Shown here: one piece after another, positions 9,454-18,754 of the stretch
Numbering within the stretch: the stretch's first letter is position 1
Layout of the letters: the number at the start of each line of letters is the position of its first letter
Source: JBBPYC01 sp038200275
GTDB lineage: Bacteria; Pseudomonadota; Gammaproteobacteria; Burkholderiales; Burkholderiaceae_C
DNA length: 64,000 nt
Direction: 5' to 3'
NCBI GenBank assembly: GCA_038200275.1
Contig: JBBPYC010000042.1
Location: forward strand, 1 to 64,000
Notes under the pieces: generated by a model
Seen by the model: only the letters and a program-made list of their open reading frames with translations
What the model was told of the DNA's origin: nothing
Database searches by the model: none
Made by a program: the position numbers and the translations under genes

Positions 9454-10350
9454 ATGAGCAGCGGACCATCGAATTCGGCGGTAGCGACGCCGTCCATGTC
9501 GGTGCGTGCGATGCCGTGGGTGTTCGTGCTGATCTGGAGCACCGGCTTCATCGTCGCGCGCTTCGGCATGCCCTATGTGCCGCCACTGCACTTCCTGTCG
9601 ATTCGCTATGCGCTGACGTTGTTGTGCTTCGGGCTCTGGGTCGCGCTCGCCAAAGTGGCTTGGCCCAGCAGCCGTGTGCAGTGGGGTCATCTGGCGGTCA
9701 CGGGCTTTCTGATGCAGGCTGGCTACCTCGGCGGCGTCTGGTCTGCCGTGCGGGCGGGTATGGGCGCGGCATTGGTTGCACTGCTGGTGGGTCTGCAGCC
9801 GGTCCTGACGGCCTTGTGGCTTGCCTACCGCGGCGGGGCGCCGAGTCGGCGCCAGTGGTTGGGCCTGCTGCTGGGCTTTGCCGGGCTGGTGCTGGTGGTC
9901 TGGCGCAAGCTTGAGAACAGTGGCGAGGTGAACCCAACGACAATGGCGCTGGCAGGCCTGGCGCTGCTGTCGATTACGATCGGCACGCTGTACCAGAAGC
10001 GCTTCGTTGCGCCGTGCGACGTTCGCAGCGCCAACCTCGTGCAGCAGTTGGCCGCGCTGGCCATGACGTTGCCGCTGGCCTTAGTTGAAGCCGGGCCGAC
10101 GATCTGGACCGTGCATTCGATCGGCGCGATGGCGTGGTCGGTGCTGGCGCTTTCCGTTGGCGGCAGTTCGCTGCTCTACATGCTGATCCAGCGCGGCAGT
10201 GCGACCACGGTGTCGAGCTTGTTATATCTGGTGCCACCCTGCACTGCGGTGATGGCATGGATGCTGTTCAATGAGCCCATTACGGCGCTGACGCTGGCTG
10301 GTATCGTGCTCACCGCAGCGGGGGTGAGCCTTGTGGTGCGACGGACCTGA
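9454..10350 (+). CDS. EamA/DMT family transporter
   Basis: The 298-residue protein has ten hydrophobic segments in two EamA repeats (about 14-140 and 160-295). The repeats are marked by FVLIWSTGFIVARFG at the start and by SSLLYLVPPCTAVMAWMLFNEPITALTLAGIVLT near the end, the region most conserved in drug/metabolite exporters. It is probably an inner-membrane exporter of a metabolite or amino acid; the substrate is not predictable. It follows pgsA by 67 bp and may be co-transcribed. Confidence 0.9.
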   Translation: MSSGPSNSAVATPSMSVRAMPWVFVLIWSTGFIVARFGMPYVPPLHFLSIRYALTLLCFGLWVALAKVAWPSSRVQWGHLAVTGFLMQAGYLGGVWSAVRAGMGAALVALLVGLQPVLTALWLAYRGGAPSRRQWLGLLLGFAGLVLVVWRKLENSGEVNPTTMALAGLALLSITIGTLYQKRFVAPCDVRSANLVQQLAALAMTLPLALVEAGPTIWTVHSIGAMAWSVLALSVGGSSLLYMLIQRGSATTVSSLLYLVPPCTAVMAWMLFNEPITALTLAGIVLTAAGVSLVVRRT

Positions 10351-10448
10351 CGAAGGCCAGGCGCTATGCTTTTCTGGTAGACCTGTTCGTATCTCATCCT
10401 CAGGTTACCCACTTCTTTTCCAATCAGCCCGAGGAGGCTATTCCCATC

Positions 10449-11534
10449 ATGAGCAAGCATCGCATCGCCGTCATTCCCGGTGACGGCATCGGCACCGAAA
10501 CCATGCCTGAAGGCATCCGCGTGATGGACGCGGCAGCGCGCAAATTCGGCATTGACCTGCAGTTCGATCATTTCGATTTTTCGAGCTGGAACTACTACGA
10601 GAAGCACGGCCAGATGATGCCGGACGACTGGAAGGATCAGATTGGCGGACACGACGCGATTTATTTCGGCGCCGTCGGCTGGCCCGAGAAGATCGCCGAC
10701 CATGTGTCGCTGTGGGGATCGCTGTTGTTGTTTCGCCGAGAGTTCGATCAGTATGTGAACCTGCGTCCTGCGCGTCTCATGCCAGGCATCGTGGCACCGG
10801 TCGTGCGACGCGACGGCAGCCCGCGCCAGCCCGGCGAGATCGACATGTACATCGTGCGCGAAAACACCGAGGGGGAGTATTCGAGCATCGGGGGGCGCAT
10901 GTTTCCTGGCACCCCGCGAGAGATCGTGATGCAGGAGACTGTGATGTCGCGCTTCGGTGTCGACCGCGTGCTCAAATTCGCGTTCGAGCTGGCCCAGTCG
11001 CGCCCGAAGAAGCATCTGACGAGTGCGACCAAATCCAACGGCATTGCGATCACGATGCCCTATTGGGACGAACGTGTGGCCGAGATGGCCAAGGCTTACA
11101 CGGGCGTCACGCTCGACAAGTTCCACATCGACATCCTGACCGCGCACTTCGTGCAGCGGCCCGACTTCTTCGACGTGGTGGTGGCCTCAAACCTCTTTGG
11201 TGACATCTTGTCCGACCTCGGTCCGGCTTGCACCGGCACGATCGCCATTGCGCCGAGCGCAAACCTGAACCCGGACCGCACCACGCCGTCGTTGTTCGAG
11301 CCGGTGCACGGCTCTGCACCCGACATCGCGGGCAAAGGTGTGGCAAACCCGATTGGCCAGATCTGGTGCGGCGCCATGATGCTCGAATTTCTCGGTCATA
11401 AGGACGCTCACGACGCGGTGCTCGGTGCGATTGAGCGAGTGCTTGCGAGCGGCAAGGACGTGCCGCGCACGCCGGATATCGGTGGGCGAGCAAGTACCTC
11501 GGACTTGGGCCGTGCCGTGGCTGAAGCGCTCTGA
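10449..11534 (+). CDS. Tartrate dehydrogenase/decarboxylase-like enzyme
   Basis: This is a member of the isocitrate/isopropylmalate dehydrogenase family, which oxidises 2-hydroxy acids with NAD(P) and Mn/Mg. The 361-residue length, the N-terminal RIAVIPGDGIG, the GAVGWPEKIADHVSLWG segment and FRREFDQYVNLRPARL point to the tartrate dehydrogenase / D-malate dehydrogenase branch, not to LeuB or Icd. The metal-binding segment is ASNLFGDILSDLGPA, and the C-terminal nucleotide site is EPVHGSAPDIAGKGVANPIG. A strong GAGGAGG ribosome-binding site lies about 13 bases before the ATG. Substrate choice between tartrate, D-malate and meso-tartrate is open. Confidence 0.9.
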   Translation: MSKHRIAVIPGDGIGTETMPEGIRVMDAAARKFGIDLQFDHFDFSSWNYYEKHGQMMPDDWKDQIGGHDAIYFGAVGWPEKIADHVSLWGSLLLFRREFDQYVNLRPARLMPGIVAPVVRRDGSPRQPGEIDMYIVRENTEGEYSSIGGRMFPGTPREIVMQETVMSRFGVDRVLKFAFELAQSRPKKHLTSATKSNGIAITMPYWDERVAEMAKAYTGVTLDKFHIDILTAHFVQRPDFFDVVVASNLFGDILSDLGPACTGTIAIAPSANLNPDRTTPSLFEPVHGSAPDIAGKGVANPIGQIWCGAMMLEFLGHKDAHDAVLGAIERVLASGKDVPRTPDIGGRASTSDLGRAVAEAL

Positions 11535-11895
11535 GTCGGCCCGGACCGATCGCTCTCACCAACTGTTGTATGGCGTCCACCAAGCGGCGTTGGCCTAGCG
11601 GCAATGCATCTAGAATTCGAGCGCATGCGTGCCGGAATGCAGGGTCTCGGCCACAGGCAGGGGCAGACCGCCAATCGTCGCTGGCTCGACGTCACAGGGT
11701 TCGTAACGCCCGTGGAGCGCGAAGTTCCATGCGCTGTACATCGGGCGTCCGCGGTTGCCTTGATGCCAGTTGGCGCCATGCCCGGGCTTCCTTTGGTGAG
11801 CATGCGATAAGCCGCCTAGCTTCATCCGGTCGGGATGGCGACTGACCTGCGCCCATCAAAAGAATATGTTGAATTACGAATCGAGGAAATAGCCC
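11535..11895. other. 361-bp intergenic region upstream of hupB
   Basis: No convincing gene was found here. A 71-codon frame on the minus strand (11610-11825) has an ATG start and a stop, but a mixed GC pattern at third positions and no family I recognise; it could be a small gene or chance. The last 40 bases before hupB are AT-richer, with GAGGAAAT ahead of the GTG start, so the hupB promoter probably lies around 11840-11880. Confidence 0.4.
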
Positions 11896-12168
11896 GTGAA
11901 CAAGACCGAACTGATCGAGCACATTGCCAAGAACGCCGACATCTCGAAAGCCGCTGCGACGCGCGCGCTCGAGTCGACCATCGGCGCAGTCAAGACAACC
12001 CTGAAAAAGGGCGGCACGGTCTCGCTGGTCGGTTTTGGTACCTTCGCAGTCGGCAAACGTGCTGCGCGTACAGGCCGCAATCCACGCACCGGCGAAGCCA
12101 TCAAGATCAAGGCGGCGAAGATTCCAAAGTTTCGCCCCGGCAAGTCGCTGAAAGATGCGCTGAACTGA
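11896..12168 (+). CDS. hupB: HU family DNA-binding protein
   Basis: This 90-residue nucleoid protein binds and bends DNA as a dimer. The full HU fold is present: N-terminal MNKTELIEHIAKNADISKAAA helices, the VSLVGFGTFAVGKRAARTGRNPRTGE beta-arm with the conserved RNPRTG tip, and C-terminal KIPKFRPGKSLKDALN. It starts with GTG preceded by a GAGGAAAT ribosome-binding site. The order hupB then tRNA-Val then ppiD is typical of Burkholderiales. Expression is probably high and growth-phase dependent, but no operator was identified. Confidence 0.97.
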   Translation: MNKTELIEHIAKNADISKAAATRALESTIGAVKTTLKKGGTVSLVGFGTFAVGKRAARTGRNPRTGEAIKIKAAKIPKFRPGKSLKDALN

Positions 12169-12196
12169 TGCCGTCGCATCGAGTCATACGAATGAA

Positions 12197-12272
12197 GGGT
12201 GCTTAGCTCAGTTGGTAGAGCAGCGCCCTTACACGGCGTAGGTCGGCGGTTCGAGCCCGTCAGCACCCACCA
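12197..12272 (+). tRNA. tRNA-Val (anticodon TAC)
   Basis: All four arms fold: acceptor GGGTGCT/AGCACCC, D-stem GCTC/GAGC, anticodon stem GCGCC/GGCGT with loop CTTACAC (anticodon TAC), and T-arm GGCGG-TTCGAGC-CCGTC. The CCA end is encoded. It lies 28 bp after hupB and is followed by an intrinsic terminator. Confidence 0.97.
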
Positions 12273-12281
12273 GTCGAAGAC

Positions 12282-12317
12282 AAGGCGAGCTGCACTCCGA
12301 GCTCGCCTTTTTCTTTT
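12282..12317 (+). terminator. Intrinsic terminator after tRNA-Val
   Basis: A 10-bp perfect stem, AAGGCGAGCT and AGCTCGCCTT, with an 8-base loop is followed by TTTTCTTTTG. It ends the hupB/tRNA-Val transcript before ppiD. Confidence 0.88.
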
Positions 12318-12379
12318 GTTCGCCGCCTGCACGATGCGGAGAGTGCGGATTCATCCTTGTTTTCGGGAAGCAACCAGCT

Positions 12380-14287
12380 ATGTTCGATTTCGTTCGCAGA
12401 CACACCAAAATCATGATGGGCGCGCTGTTTCTGCTGGTCATCCCGGCGTTCGTGCTGGTGGGCGTCAACAGCTACACCTCGGCAAGCGCAGCTGGGGGAG
12501 CGCTGGTTGCAACCGTCGGCACCAATGAGATTCGCCAAGGCGAGTGGGACGCAGCCCATCAGCGCGAGATCGAACGGATTCGCGCGGCCAATCCGTCGAT
12601 CGATACCCGGCTGCTTGACACGCCTCAGGCGCGCCAGGCCACACTTGACCGGCTGGTGCGTGAGTACGTGCTGCGCGATGCGGCGACCCGGGAGCATCTC
12701 GCAGTCAGCGATTCACAACTCGCGCGTGCCTTGCAGGACGACCCGACCATCGCCGGGTTGCGCAAGCCGGACGGCACGCTCGATATGCAGAGCTATCGAC
12801 AATTGTTGGCAGCTCAGGGCTTGACGCCAGCCGGATTTGAAGCCCGCGTGCGCGCCGATCTGACAACCCGCCAGTTGCTTGAAGGCGTGGTTGGCACAGC
12901 GTTCGTGCCGCCTTCGGTGGCCGATTTGACGCTCGACGCGTTGTTCGAGCGGCGCGAGGTGCAAGTTGCAAACTTTTCGTTGTCCGAATTCAAGGCTGCC
13001 GTTCCACCGCCGACCGAGGCCGAGCTGCAAACTTACTACGATGCGCATCTGACCGCGTTTCAGGCGCCTGAGCAAGCCAAGGTCGAGTATGTCGTGCTTG
13101 ATCTGGACAACGTGCAAAAACAGCTCGTTTTGAGCGACGCCGATTTGAAGGCGTCTTATGAGCAGAACGCGGCGCGTTATTCAACCCGACCGCAGCGCCG
13201 CGCCAGCCACATCCTGATCACGGCACCGAAAACCGCACCGGCGGGCGAACGCGAAGCCGCGCGCGCAAAAGCGCAGCAACTGTTGGCACAGGCGCGCCAG
13301 CCTGGCGCCGACTTCGCGGCACTGGCCAAGGCCAATTCGCAGGACCCGGGCTCAGCGGCGGAAGGTGGCGACCTCGGGTTCTTCGGCCCTGGGGATATGG
13401 TGAAACCATTTGAAGACGCTGCGTTCGCATTGGCGCCGGGTGCGATCAGTGACGTGGTCGAGTCCGACTTCGGCTATCACATCATCAAACTGGCGGAAGT
13501 CAAGCCTGGGACGATGCGCTCGTTCGACGACGCACGACCCGAGATCGAGAAACAGCTCAGGACGCAGCGCGCGGCAGGGCGCTTTGCCGAGATGGCCGAG
13601 ACATTCTCGAACCTGGTCTATGAGCAGTCGGATAGCTTGAAGCCGGTCGCAGATCGCCTGAAGCTGGACATTCGGACTGCCGACAACGTGAGTCGCGAGC
13701 CGGAAGCGGGTGCCACCGGCGTACTTGCAAATCCGAAGTTTCTTGCAGCGCTGTTCGCCGATGACGCGCTGCGCAACAAGCGCAACACGGAAGTGGTCGA
13801 TCTGGGTGGCAGCCGGCTGGCCGCCGGTCGCGTCGTCAGCCATGTCCCCGCCCGTACGCTGCCGCTGTCCGAAGTCATTGACCGCGTGCGCGCGCAGATG
13901 ATCGACGAGCGTGCAGCGGTGCTCGCCACTGATCGGGGCGTGCAGCAACTCACTGCCTGGAAAGCCGATCCCGCGCAGGCACAACTTGGCGCTCCCGTGG
14001 TCGTGTCGCGTACGGAGTCCCGTCAGCTCGCCCCTGCGGTGGTTGAGGCAGCTCTGTCGGCCGACCCAGCCCAGTTGCCTGTTTTGCTCGGCGTTGACCA
14101 AGGCGCGCAGGGTTATGCTGTAATTCGGGTGGTCAAGCGGGTTGCGCGGGATGCGCCAGCGAATGCAGCAGCCGAGCAGCGGCAGGTGCTGCAGAGCTTG
14201 GCCGCAGCTCAGGCGCTTGCCTACTATGATGTGTTGAAGGCACAGGCGGATGTCCGGTTTAAACCGCTTGCGGGTACCCCCCGTTGA
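12380..14287 (+). CDS. ppiD: Periplasmic peptidyl-prolyl isomerase/chaperone PpiD
   Basis: PpiD is an inner-membrane-anchored periplasmic chaperone near the Sec translocon. The N-terminal FDFVRRHTKIMMGALFLLVIPAFVLVGV carries the short cytoplasmic tail and single membrane anchor. A SurA_N-like chaperone region spans about 35-260, a parvulin rotamase domain about 270-375 (RRASHILI, FAALAKANSQDPGSAAEGGDLGFFGPGDMVKPFEDAAF), and a second chaperone region follows. The 635-residue length is typical. The gene lies just downstream of hupB and tRNA-Val, the usual position. Its stop codon overlaps the promoter of tRNA-His. Confidence 0.95.
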   Translation: MFDFVRRHTKIMMGALFLLVIPAFVLVGVNSYTSASAAGGALVATVGTNEIRQGEWDAAHQREIERIRAANPSIDTRLLDTPQARQATLDRLVREYVLRDAATREHLAVSDSQLARALQDDPTIAGLRKPDGTLDMQSYRQLLAAQGLTPAGFEARVRADLTTRQLLEGVVGTAFVPPSVADLTLDALFERREVQVANFSLSEFKAAVPPPTEAELQTYYDAHLTAFQAPEQAKVEYVVLDLDNVQKQLVLSDADLKASYEQNAARYSTRPQRRASHILITAPKTAPAGEREAARAKAQQLLAQARQPGADFAALAKANSQDPGSAAEGGDLGFFGPGDMVKPFEDAAFALAPGAISDVVESDFGYHIIKLAEVKPGTMRSFDDARPEIEKQLRTQRAAGRFAEMAETFSNLVYEQSDSLKPVADRLKLDIRTADNVSREPEAGATGVLANPKFLAALFADDALRNKRNTEVVDLGGSRLAAGRVVSHVPARTLPLSEVIDRVRAQMIDERAAVLATDRGVQQLTAWKADPAQAQLGAPVVVSRTESRQLAPAVVEAALSADPAQLPVLLGVDQGAQGYAVIRVVKRVARDAPANAAAEQRQVLQSLAAAQALAYYDVLKAQADVRFKPLAGTPR

Positions 14288-14313
14288 TGGGCATACGCAG
14301 CGGCACCTATAAT
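14284..14313 (+). promoter_or_regulatory. Sigma-70 promoter of tRNA-His
   Basis: A -35 element TTGATG (14284-14289), an 18-bp spacer and a consensus -10 TATAAT (14308-14313) lie just before the tRNA, predicting transcription from about 14320. The -35 box overlaps the ppiD stop codon. Confidence 0.75.
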
Positions 14314-14326
14314 ATGCCGCTGCAAC

Positions 14327-14403
14327 GGTGGCTGTAGCTCAGTTGGTAGAGTCCAGGATTGTGATTCCTGTTGTCGTGGGTTCGAGCCCCATCAGCCACC
14401 CCA
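14327..14403 (+). tRNA. tRNA-His (anticodon GTG)
   Basis: This 77-nt gene includes the extra G at position -1 expected for tRNA-His. The anticodon loop is TTGTGAT (anticodon GTG) and the T-arm is GTGGG-TTCGAGC-CCCAT. The CCA end is encoded. Confidence 0.97.
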
Positions 14404-15052
14404 TTTTTCCAACGCAGCAGCGGTCGGTTGTGCCAGCGGCGGCTATCCGAAACTCGTTGCCGCACGGTGCATAAAACAGTGGTCAGCCGATCCATTCCCT
14501 TGCGTTGATCGGTGCATCTCCGGTGCTGACGGTGCGGCCAATGGACGAATACGCACCAGCCATGCTCAGTTACGCTGCCAAATGCCATTCGCTTCATAAC
14601 GCCGCGCCACTTGCTATCTGATAGCAGGGTTTCCCAGTGTGATTTGGTCCCTTCGCCACCGGCTCGATGGCTATACACTGGCAAGCACGCAGAGAGATTC
14701 TTCCGTGTTGCAAGCTCTTTACCGGTCGGTGCGCCACAGCCACCGAGCGTGGTTTCGTAGCAACATGAGGGCGGCGCCTGATTGGCCAGATGTGTGTAGT
14801 TCGCTACGCTACTTAAATCGTTTCCTATGAGGCCCACCATCTTTCGTCCACCCTGCCATATCGCTAGCTTGGTATGCCGACCGTGCCCGTTGGTCGCTGT
14901 TGCCAATTAGTGGATGCGGTGGCGGATGTGACGGCAGCAGCATTGTTTCACCCTGCATTTGATGGTGGCGGTGATGCGCGGGCGTTGCGTCAAGGCGTGC
15001 TGGACAGAATTCGCACGGCTCGAGCGTTGAGTTTCCGCCCGGTCGGAGCTTG
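14404..15052. other. 649-bp region with no recognisable gene
   Basis: No frame in this stretch looks coding. The base composition is more mixed than in the flanking genes. The only sizeable frame (minus strand, 14307-14906) reads through the antisense of tRNA-His and is rejected. A short interrupted palindrome (GCTATC, one base, GATAGC) lies near 14614. The promoter of the downstream GGDEF/EAL gene should be in the last 150 bases, with GGAGCT ahead of its ATG. It could be old insertion debris or an uncharacterised RNA. Confidence 0.4.
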
Positions 15053-17557
15053 ATGATGCTGTCCACACGGTTGCTTCCTGTCACCGGGCCACCTGCCGAA
15101 GCGGCGCTCGGTTTGTTGCGCGTACTCGAGCGTCTGCCGATGCCGGTGATGGCCATCGATTCAAATGACGCAACGCGAATTGTTTTCTGGAACCAAGCGT
15201 GCGAGCAACTGACCGGCTTTCGCTCAAGCCAGATTGTCGGACGTGCCGATGCGGCTGAGCGACTTTATCCGGACGCAGCATATCGCAGCCGGAAGATGGC
15301 CGAGTGGCAGCAAAAGGGCGATGCCGGCAACGTTCTCGAGTTGACGCTGATAACCCACAGCCGCAAGTCGGTGCGCATGGCGTGGTCTGCAGTCGGCGGA
15401 TTGGAGTTGCAATTGGGTCAGCCCGGAACGCGTTGGCTGATCGGCCAGGACATGACGGCGCTGGCCGAGGTGAACCGGCAGTCAAGAGCCCGTCAACGGC
15501 TGCTGGTTTCGGTGTTCCGAAACTTGCCCGACGGCGTGACCTTGAAAGACGGTGACGGTCGGCTGTTGATCACGAGTCCGTCGGTTGCGAAAGCACTCGG
15601 CATCTCTGAATCGGAAGCCATCGGCCTCACCACGCTTGAACTCGTCGAGCGCACCGGGTTTCCTGAGGCCGCACTGCGCCAGTTTGCGCTGAATGAAGAG
15701 GCCACTTGGCAAGCCGGCAGCCCGTCCCAGATGGACGAGATGGTCGACTTTGGCGACAATCTGCAGCGGTTCTATGACGTGACGCGGGTGCCGACTTATG
15801 GGCGGCTCGGCCAGCGCGTAAGCATGCTTGTGATTCGACGTGAGACCAGCGAGCAACGGAGGGCGGCGACCCAACTGGAGCTCGCAGGCCGCGTGGTCGA
15901 GCAAAGCAGCGACGGAATCATCATCACCAACGCGAGCAACCAGATCACGATGGTGAATGCGGCGTTCACGCAAATCACTGGCTTCGCGCCTGCCGAAGCG
16001 CTTGGTCAGCAACCTTCGATGTTCGCTTCCGGGTTGCATCAGCCAGAATTCTTTGCCGCCATGTGGAGCGAGCTTAAAAGCAGCGGCCGCTGGGCCGGCG
16101 AGGTCTGGAACCGGCGCAAAAGTCGTGAGGTCTACCCGCTCTGGATGAACTTGTCGGTGTTGCAACACCGGATCAGCGGCGAGATCACGCACTACGTCGC
16201 CTCTTTCTCCGATCTCAGCTCGCGCAAAGCGGCAGAACAGCAGATCGCGTTTCTGTCCACCAAGGACCCGATCACCGGGTTGCCGAATCGATCCCAGATT
16301 GCACTGTCCGGCGCGCTTGCACTGAGCCATGCGAAAGCAAACAACGAAGCGTTTGCAGTTCTGATGATCGACGTCGATAACTTCAAGACGTTGAACGATT
16401 CGCTGAGCTACGCAGCAGGTGACCAATTGTTGCGCGTGATCGGCGAGCGCTTGGCGTATTGCGCCGGCGAGCGTGCGTCGGTGGGCCGACTCAGCGGCGA
16501 CGAATTCTTGGTGCTGATGCCCAACATTTCGGGCACCAATGAGGTGGCCCAAGCTGCACGCAGTCTGATGGCAGCGGTCGCCGAACCGATGGAGTTAGGC
16601 AACTTGCCTTTCAACGTCACGGTGTCGGTTGGTATCGCAACTTATCCAGGCGATGGCGACGATTTCGATGTGCTGTTCGGACGAGCAGACGCAGCGCTTT
16701 ATCAAGCCAAGCGAAGTGGCCGTGCCGCTTATCAGTTCTCCAGCGTGAACATGAACCAGCAGGCGCTGGAGCGACTGCAGATCGAGACCGCTCTGCGTCG
16801 TGCGATCGAGCAGGATGCGTTGCGGCTCGAATACCAGCCAATGATCGAGGTTGAAACGGGCCGGATCATGGGTTGCGAAGCGCTGTGTCGGTGGGACGAT
16901 CCACATCGCGGTGCCATTCCACCTGAGGTGTTCATCGCGCTCGCGGAAGACAATGGTCTGATCGAACGACTGGGTGCCTGGGTACTCATGACTGCGACCC
17001 GGCAACTGGCCGACTGGCAGCAAGTCGGGCGAGACGACCTGATGATGGCCGTGAATCTGTCGGCGCGTCAGTTCCAACGTGGCGTGGTGATGCAACAGGT
17101 CGAAGATGCGCTGCACAGCTCGGGCGTCAAGCCGGGCAGTCTCGAACTCGAATTGACCGAAACCGTGCTGCTCAACGACGGTGCGGCGGTACTCGACACC
17201 CTGCGCAGTCTGAAAACGCTTGGCGTCAGCTTGGCGATCGACGACTTCGGTACCGGTTACTCGAGCTTCATGTACCTGCGCCGCTTCAAGTTCAACAAGA
17301 TCAAGATCGATCAGTCGTTCATCCGCGACCTGATTGACGACCCGGATGACGCCGCAATCGTGCGAGGCATCATCTCCCTGGGTACCAACCTGGGCCTTGC
17401 GGTGGTGGCCGAAGGAGTCGAAACCGAGGCGGTGGCACAGCGGCTGCGCGGCATGCATTGCACTTATGCGCAAGGGTATTTTTATGCGCCGCCGATGCGC
17501 CCTGAGTTGATGCGGGCACGCCTGCGTGCCCAGTCGGATGAATACGACAAGGGTTGA
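15053..17557 (+). CDS. PAS-PAS-PAS-GGDEF-EAL cyclic-di-GMP enzyme
   Basis: This 834-residue signalling protein makes or breaks cyclic-di-GMP. Three PAS domains lie at about 20-140, 150-270 and 280-395, the third with typical DGIIITNASNQITMVNAAF. A GGDEF domain follows (about 400-560) with active-site SGDEF; I see no RxxD inhibitory site just before it. The EAL domain (about 575-820) has CEALCRW, DDFGTGYSS, KIDQSFI and VAEGVET, all the metal and catalytic motifs, so phosphodiesterase activity is likely and cyclase activity possible. No membrane segments or signal peptide are seen, so input is probably cytoplasmic (redox, oxygen or small ligand). Two adjacent ATGs follow GGAGCT; I chose the first. 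Confidence 0.94.
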   Translation: MMLSTRLLPVTGPPAEAALGLLRVLERLPMPVMAIDSNDATRIVFWNQACEQLTGFRSSQIVGRADAAERLYPDAAYRSRKMAEWQQKGDAGNVLELTLITHSRKSVRMAWSAVGGLELQLGQPGTRWLIGQDMTALAEVNRQSRARQRLLVSVFRNLPDGVTLKDGDGRLLITSPSVAKALGISESEAIGLTTLELVERTGFPEAALRQFALNEEATWQAGSPSQMDEMVDFGDNLQRFYDVTRVPTYGRLGQRVSMLVIRRETSEQRRAATQLELAGRVVEQSSDGIIITNASNQITMVNAAFTQITGFAPAEALGQQPSMFASGLHQPEFFAAMWSELKSSGRWAGEVWNRRKSREVYPLWMNLSVLQHRISGEITHYVASFSDLSSRKAAEQQIAFLSTKDPITGLPNRSQIALSGALALSHAKANNEAFAVLMIDVDNFKTLNDSLSYAAGDQLLRVIGERLAYCAGERASVGRLSGDEFLVLMPNISGTNEVAQAARSLMAAVAEPMELGNLPFNVTVSVGIATYPGDGDDFDVLFGRADAALYQAKRSGRAAYQFSSVNMNQQALERLQIETALRRAIEQDALRLEYQPMIEVETGRIMGCEALCRWDDPHRGAIPPEVFIALAEDNGLIERLGAWVLMTATRQLADWQQVGRDDLMMAVNLSARQFQRGVVMQQVEDALHSSGVKPGSLELELTETVLLNDGAAVLDTLRSLKTLGVSLAIDDFGTGYSSFMYLRRFKFNKIKIDQSFIRDLIDDPDDAAIVRGIISLGTNLGLAVVAEGVETEAVAQRLRGMHCTYAQGYFYAPPMRPELMRARLRAQSDEYDKG

Positions 17558-17601
17558 CCGCGGATGCGTTCATGCCCCGGTGAAACTGGGCCGTGCAACG
17601 T

Positions 17602-18579
17602 TCAGTCGTTGACCAACACGAGCTTGCCCATCACGCCGCGTGAACCCATGCGCGCGTAGGCCGCTTTCAGTTCAGCCATCGGCATGGTCCGATCAATTAC
17701 CGGTTTGATCTTCCCCTGCGCATACCACTCGGCAAGCTCGGCCATCATTTTTGCGTTTGCTTTCGGTTCGGTGCGTGCAAAACCGCCCCAGAACACGCCG
17801 ACCACCGAGGCGCCTTTGAGCAACGGCAAGTTCAACGGCAGCGCGGGAATCGGGCCGGCTGCAAAGCCCACGACCAGATAGCGCCCGCGCCATGCGATTG
17901 AACGAAACGCCGGTATCGCATAGTCGCCGCCAACGGGGTCGTAGATCACATTCGGGCCAGCGCCATCGGTCAGCGCCTTGATGCGCTCACGCAGGTCTTC
18001 GGTCTCGTAGTTGATCGTCTCATCTGCGCCGATCGATCGGCACAGCGCACATTTGTCCTCTGTCGACGCGGCGGCGATGACCTTGGCGCCAGCGGCTTTT
18101 GCGATCTGGATTGCCGAAGTGCCCACGCCGCCAGCTGCGCCCAGCACCAGCACGGTCTCGCCGGCCTGCAATTGGGCGCGGTCAAGCAACGCGTGGTGCG
18201 ACGTCGCATAGATCATGATGAACGCGGCCGCATCGACATGCGAAAAACCCTCCGGCAACGGCATGCACAGCGCGGCCGGCGCGATCACATGGGTGCCGAA
18301 ACCGCCCGTGCCGGACAGGCACGCGACGTTCTGGCCAACCTGCAACTGCGTTACCTCGGGTCCGACCGCGCGCACCACGCCCGCATATTCGGAGCCAGGC
18401 ACGAACGGCAGTTCGGGCTTCATCTGGTACTTGTTCTGCACGATCAGCAGATCGGGAAAGTTCAGGCTCGCGGCCTTGATTTCGATCAGCACTTCGCCTG
18501 CCTGAGGCATCGGCGTTGGCAGCTCCTTCCAGTTCAGCGCGTCCACGCCGGTCGGGTCTTCACATAGCCATGCATGCAT
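17602..18579 (-). CDS. NADPH:quinone oxidoreductase (MDR family)
   Basis: This 325-residue medium-chain reductase has an N-terminal GroES-like fold (IKAASLNFPDLLI, LPFVPGSEYAGVV) and a Rossmann domain with VLGAAGGVGTSAIQIAKAAGAKVIAA. The structural and catalytic zinc cysteines of alcohol dehydrogenases are missing, which puts it in the zinc-free quinone reductase branch. It reduces quinones or enones using NADPH. The ATG at 18579 has AGAAGGA about 10 bases upstream and starts at MHAWLCEDPTG, the common start of this group; the frame extends further upstream without support. It is convergent with the GGDEF/EAL gene. Confidence 0.9.
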   Translation of the reverse strand: MHAWLCEDPTGVDALNWKELPTPMPQAGEVLIEIKAASLNFPDLLIVQNKYQMKPELPFVPGSEYAGVVRAVGPEVTQLQVGQNVACLSGTGGFGTHVIAPAALCMPLPEGFSHVDAAAFIMIYATSHHALLDRAQLQAGETVLVLGAAGGVGTSAIQIAKAAGAKVIAAASTEDKCALCRSIGADETINYETEDLRERIKALTDGAGPNVIYDPVGGDYAIPAFRSIAWRGRYLVVGFAAGPIPALPLNLPLLKGASVVGVFWGGFARTEPKANAKMMAELAEWYAQGKIKPVIDRTMPMAELKAAYARMGSRGVMGKLVLVND

Positions 18580-18754
18580 TGAATTGATCCTTCTGTTCGT
18601 CCGAGGTTGGGGGTATTTCACCTCATGATAGACCGCACGCATGGCCCGCCGCAGCCACATGCGCGACGCCCATAGAATGGCTCGGGCGTCGGGCACCCCA
18701 GTCGTGGGCAACTCGTTTTCCTCGAGCTTTTATTGGCGGCAACGCCTACCCTTC

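Noticed and set aside
11610..11825. 71-codon minus-strand frame between the tartrate dehydrogenase-like gene and hupB
   Set aside because: It has no recognised family, no clear ribosome-binding site and weak codon bias; left as an open possibility within the intergenic entry.
14307..14906. 199-codon minus-strand frame
   Set aside because: Its C-terminal part is the antisense of tRNA-His (the recurrent VADGARTHDNRN-type artefact), and the rest matches no family.
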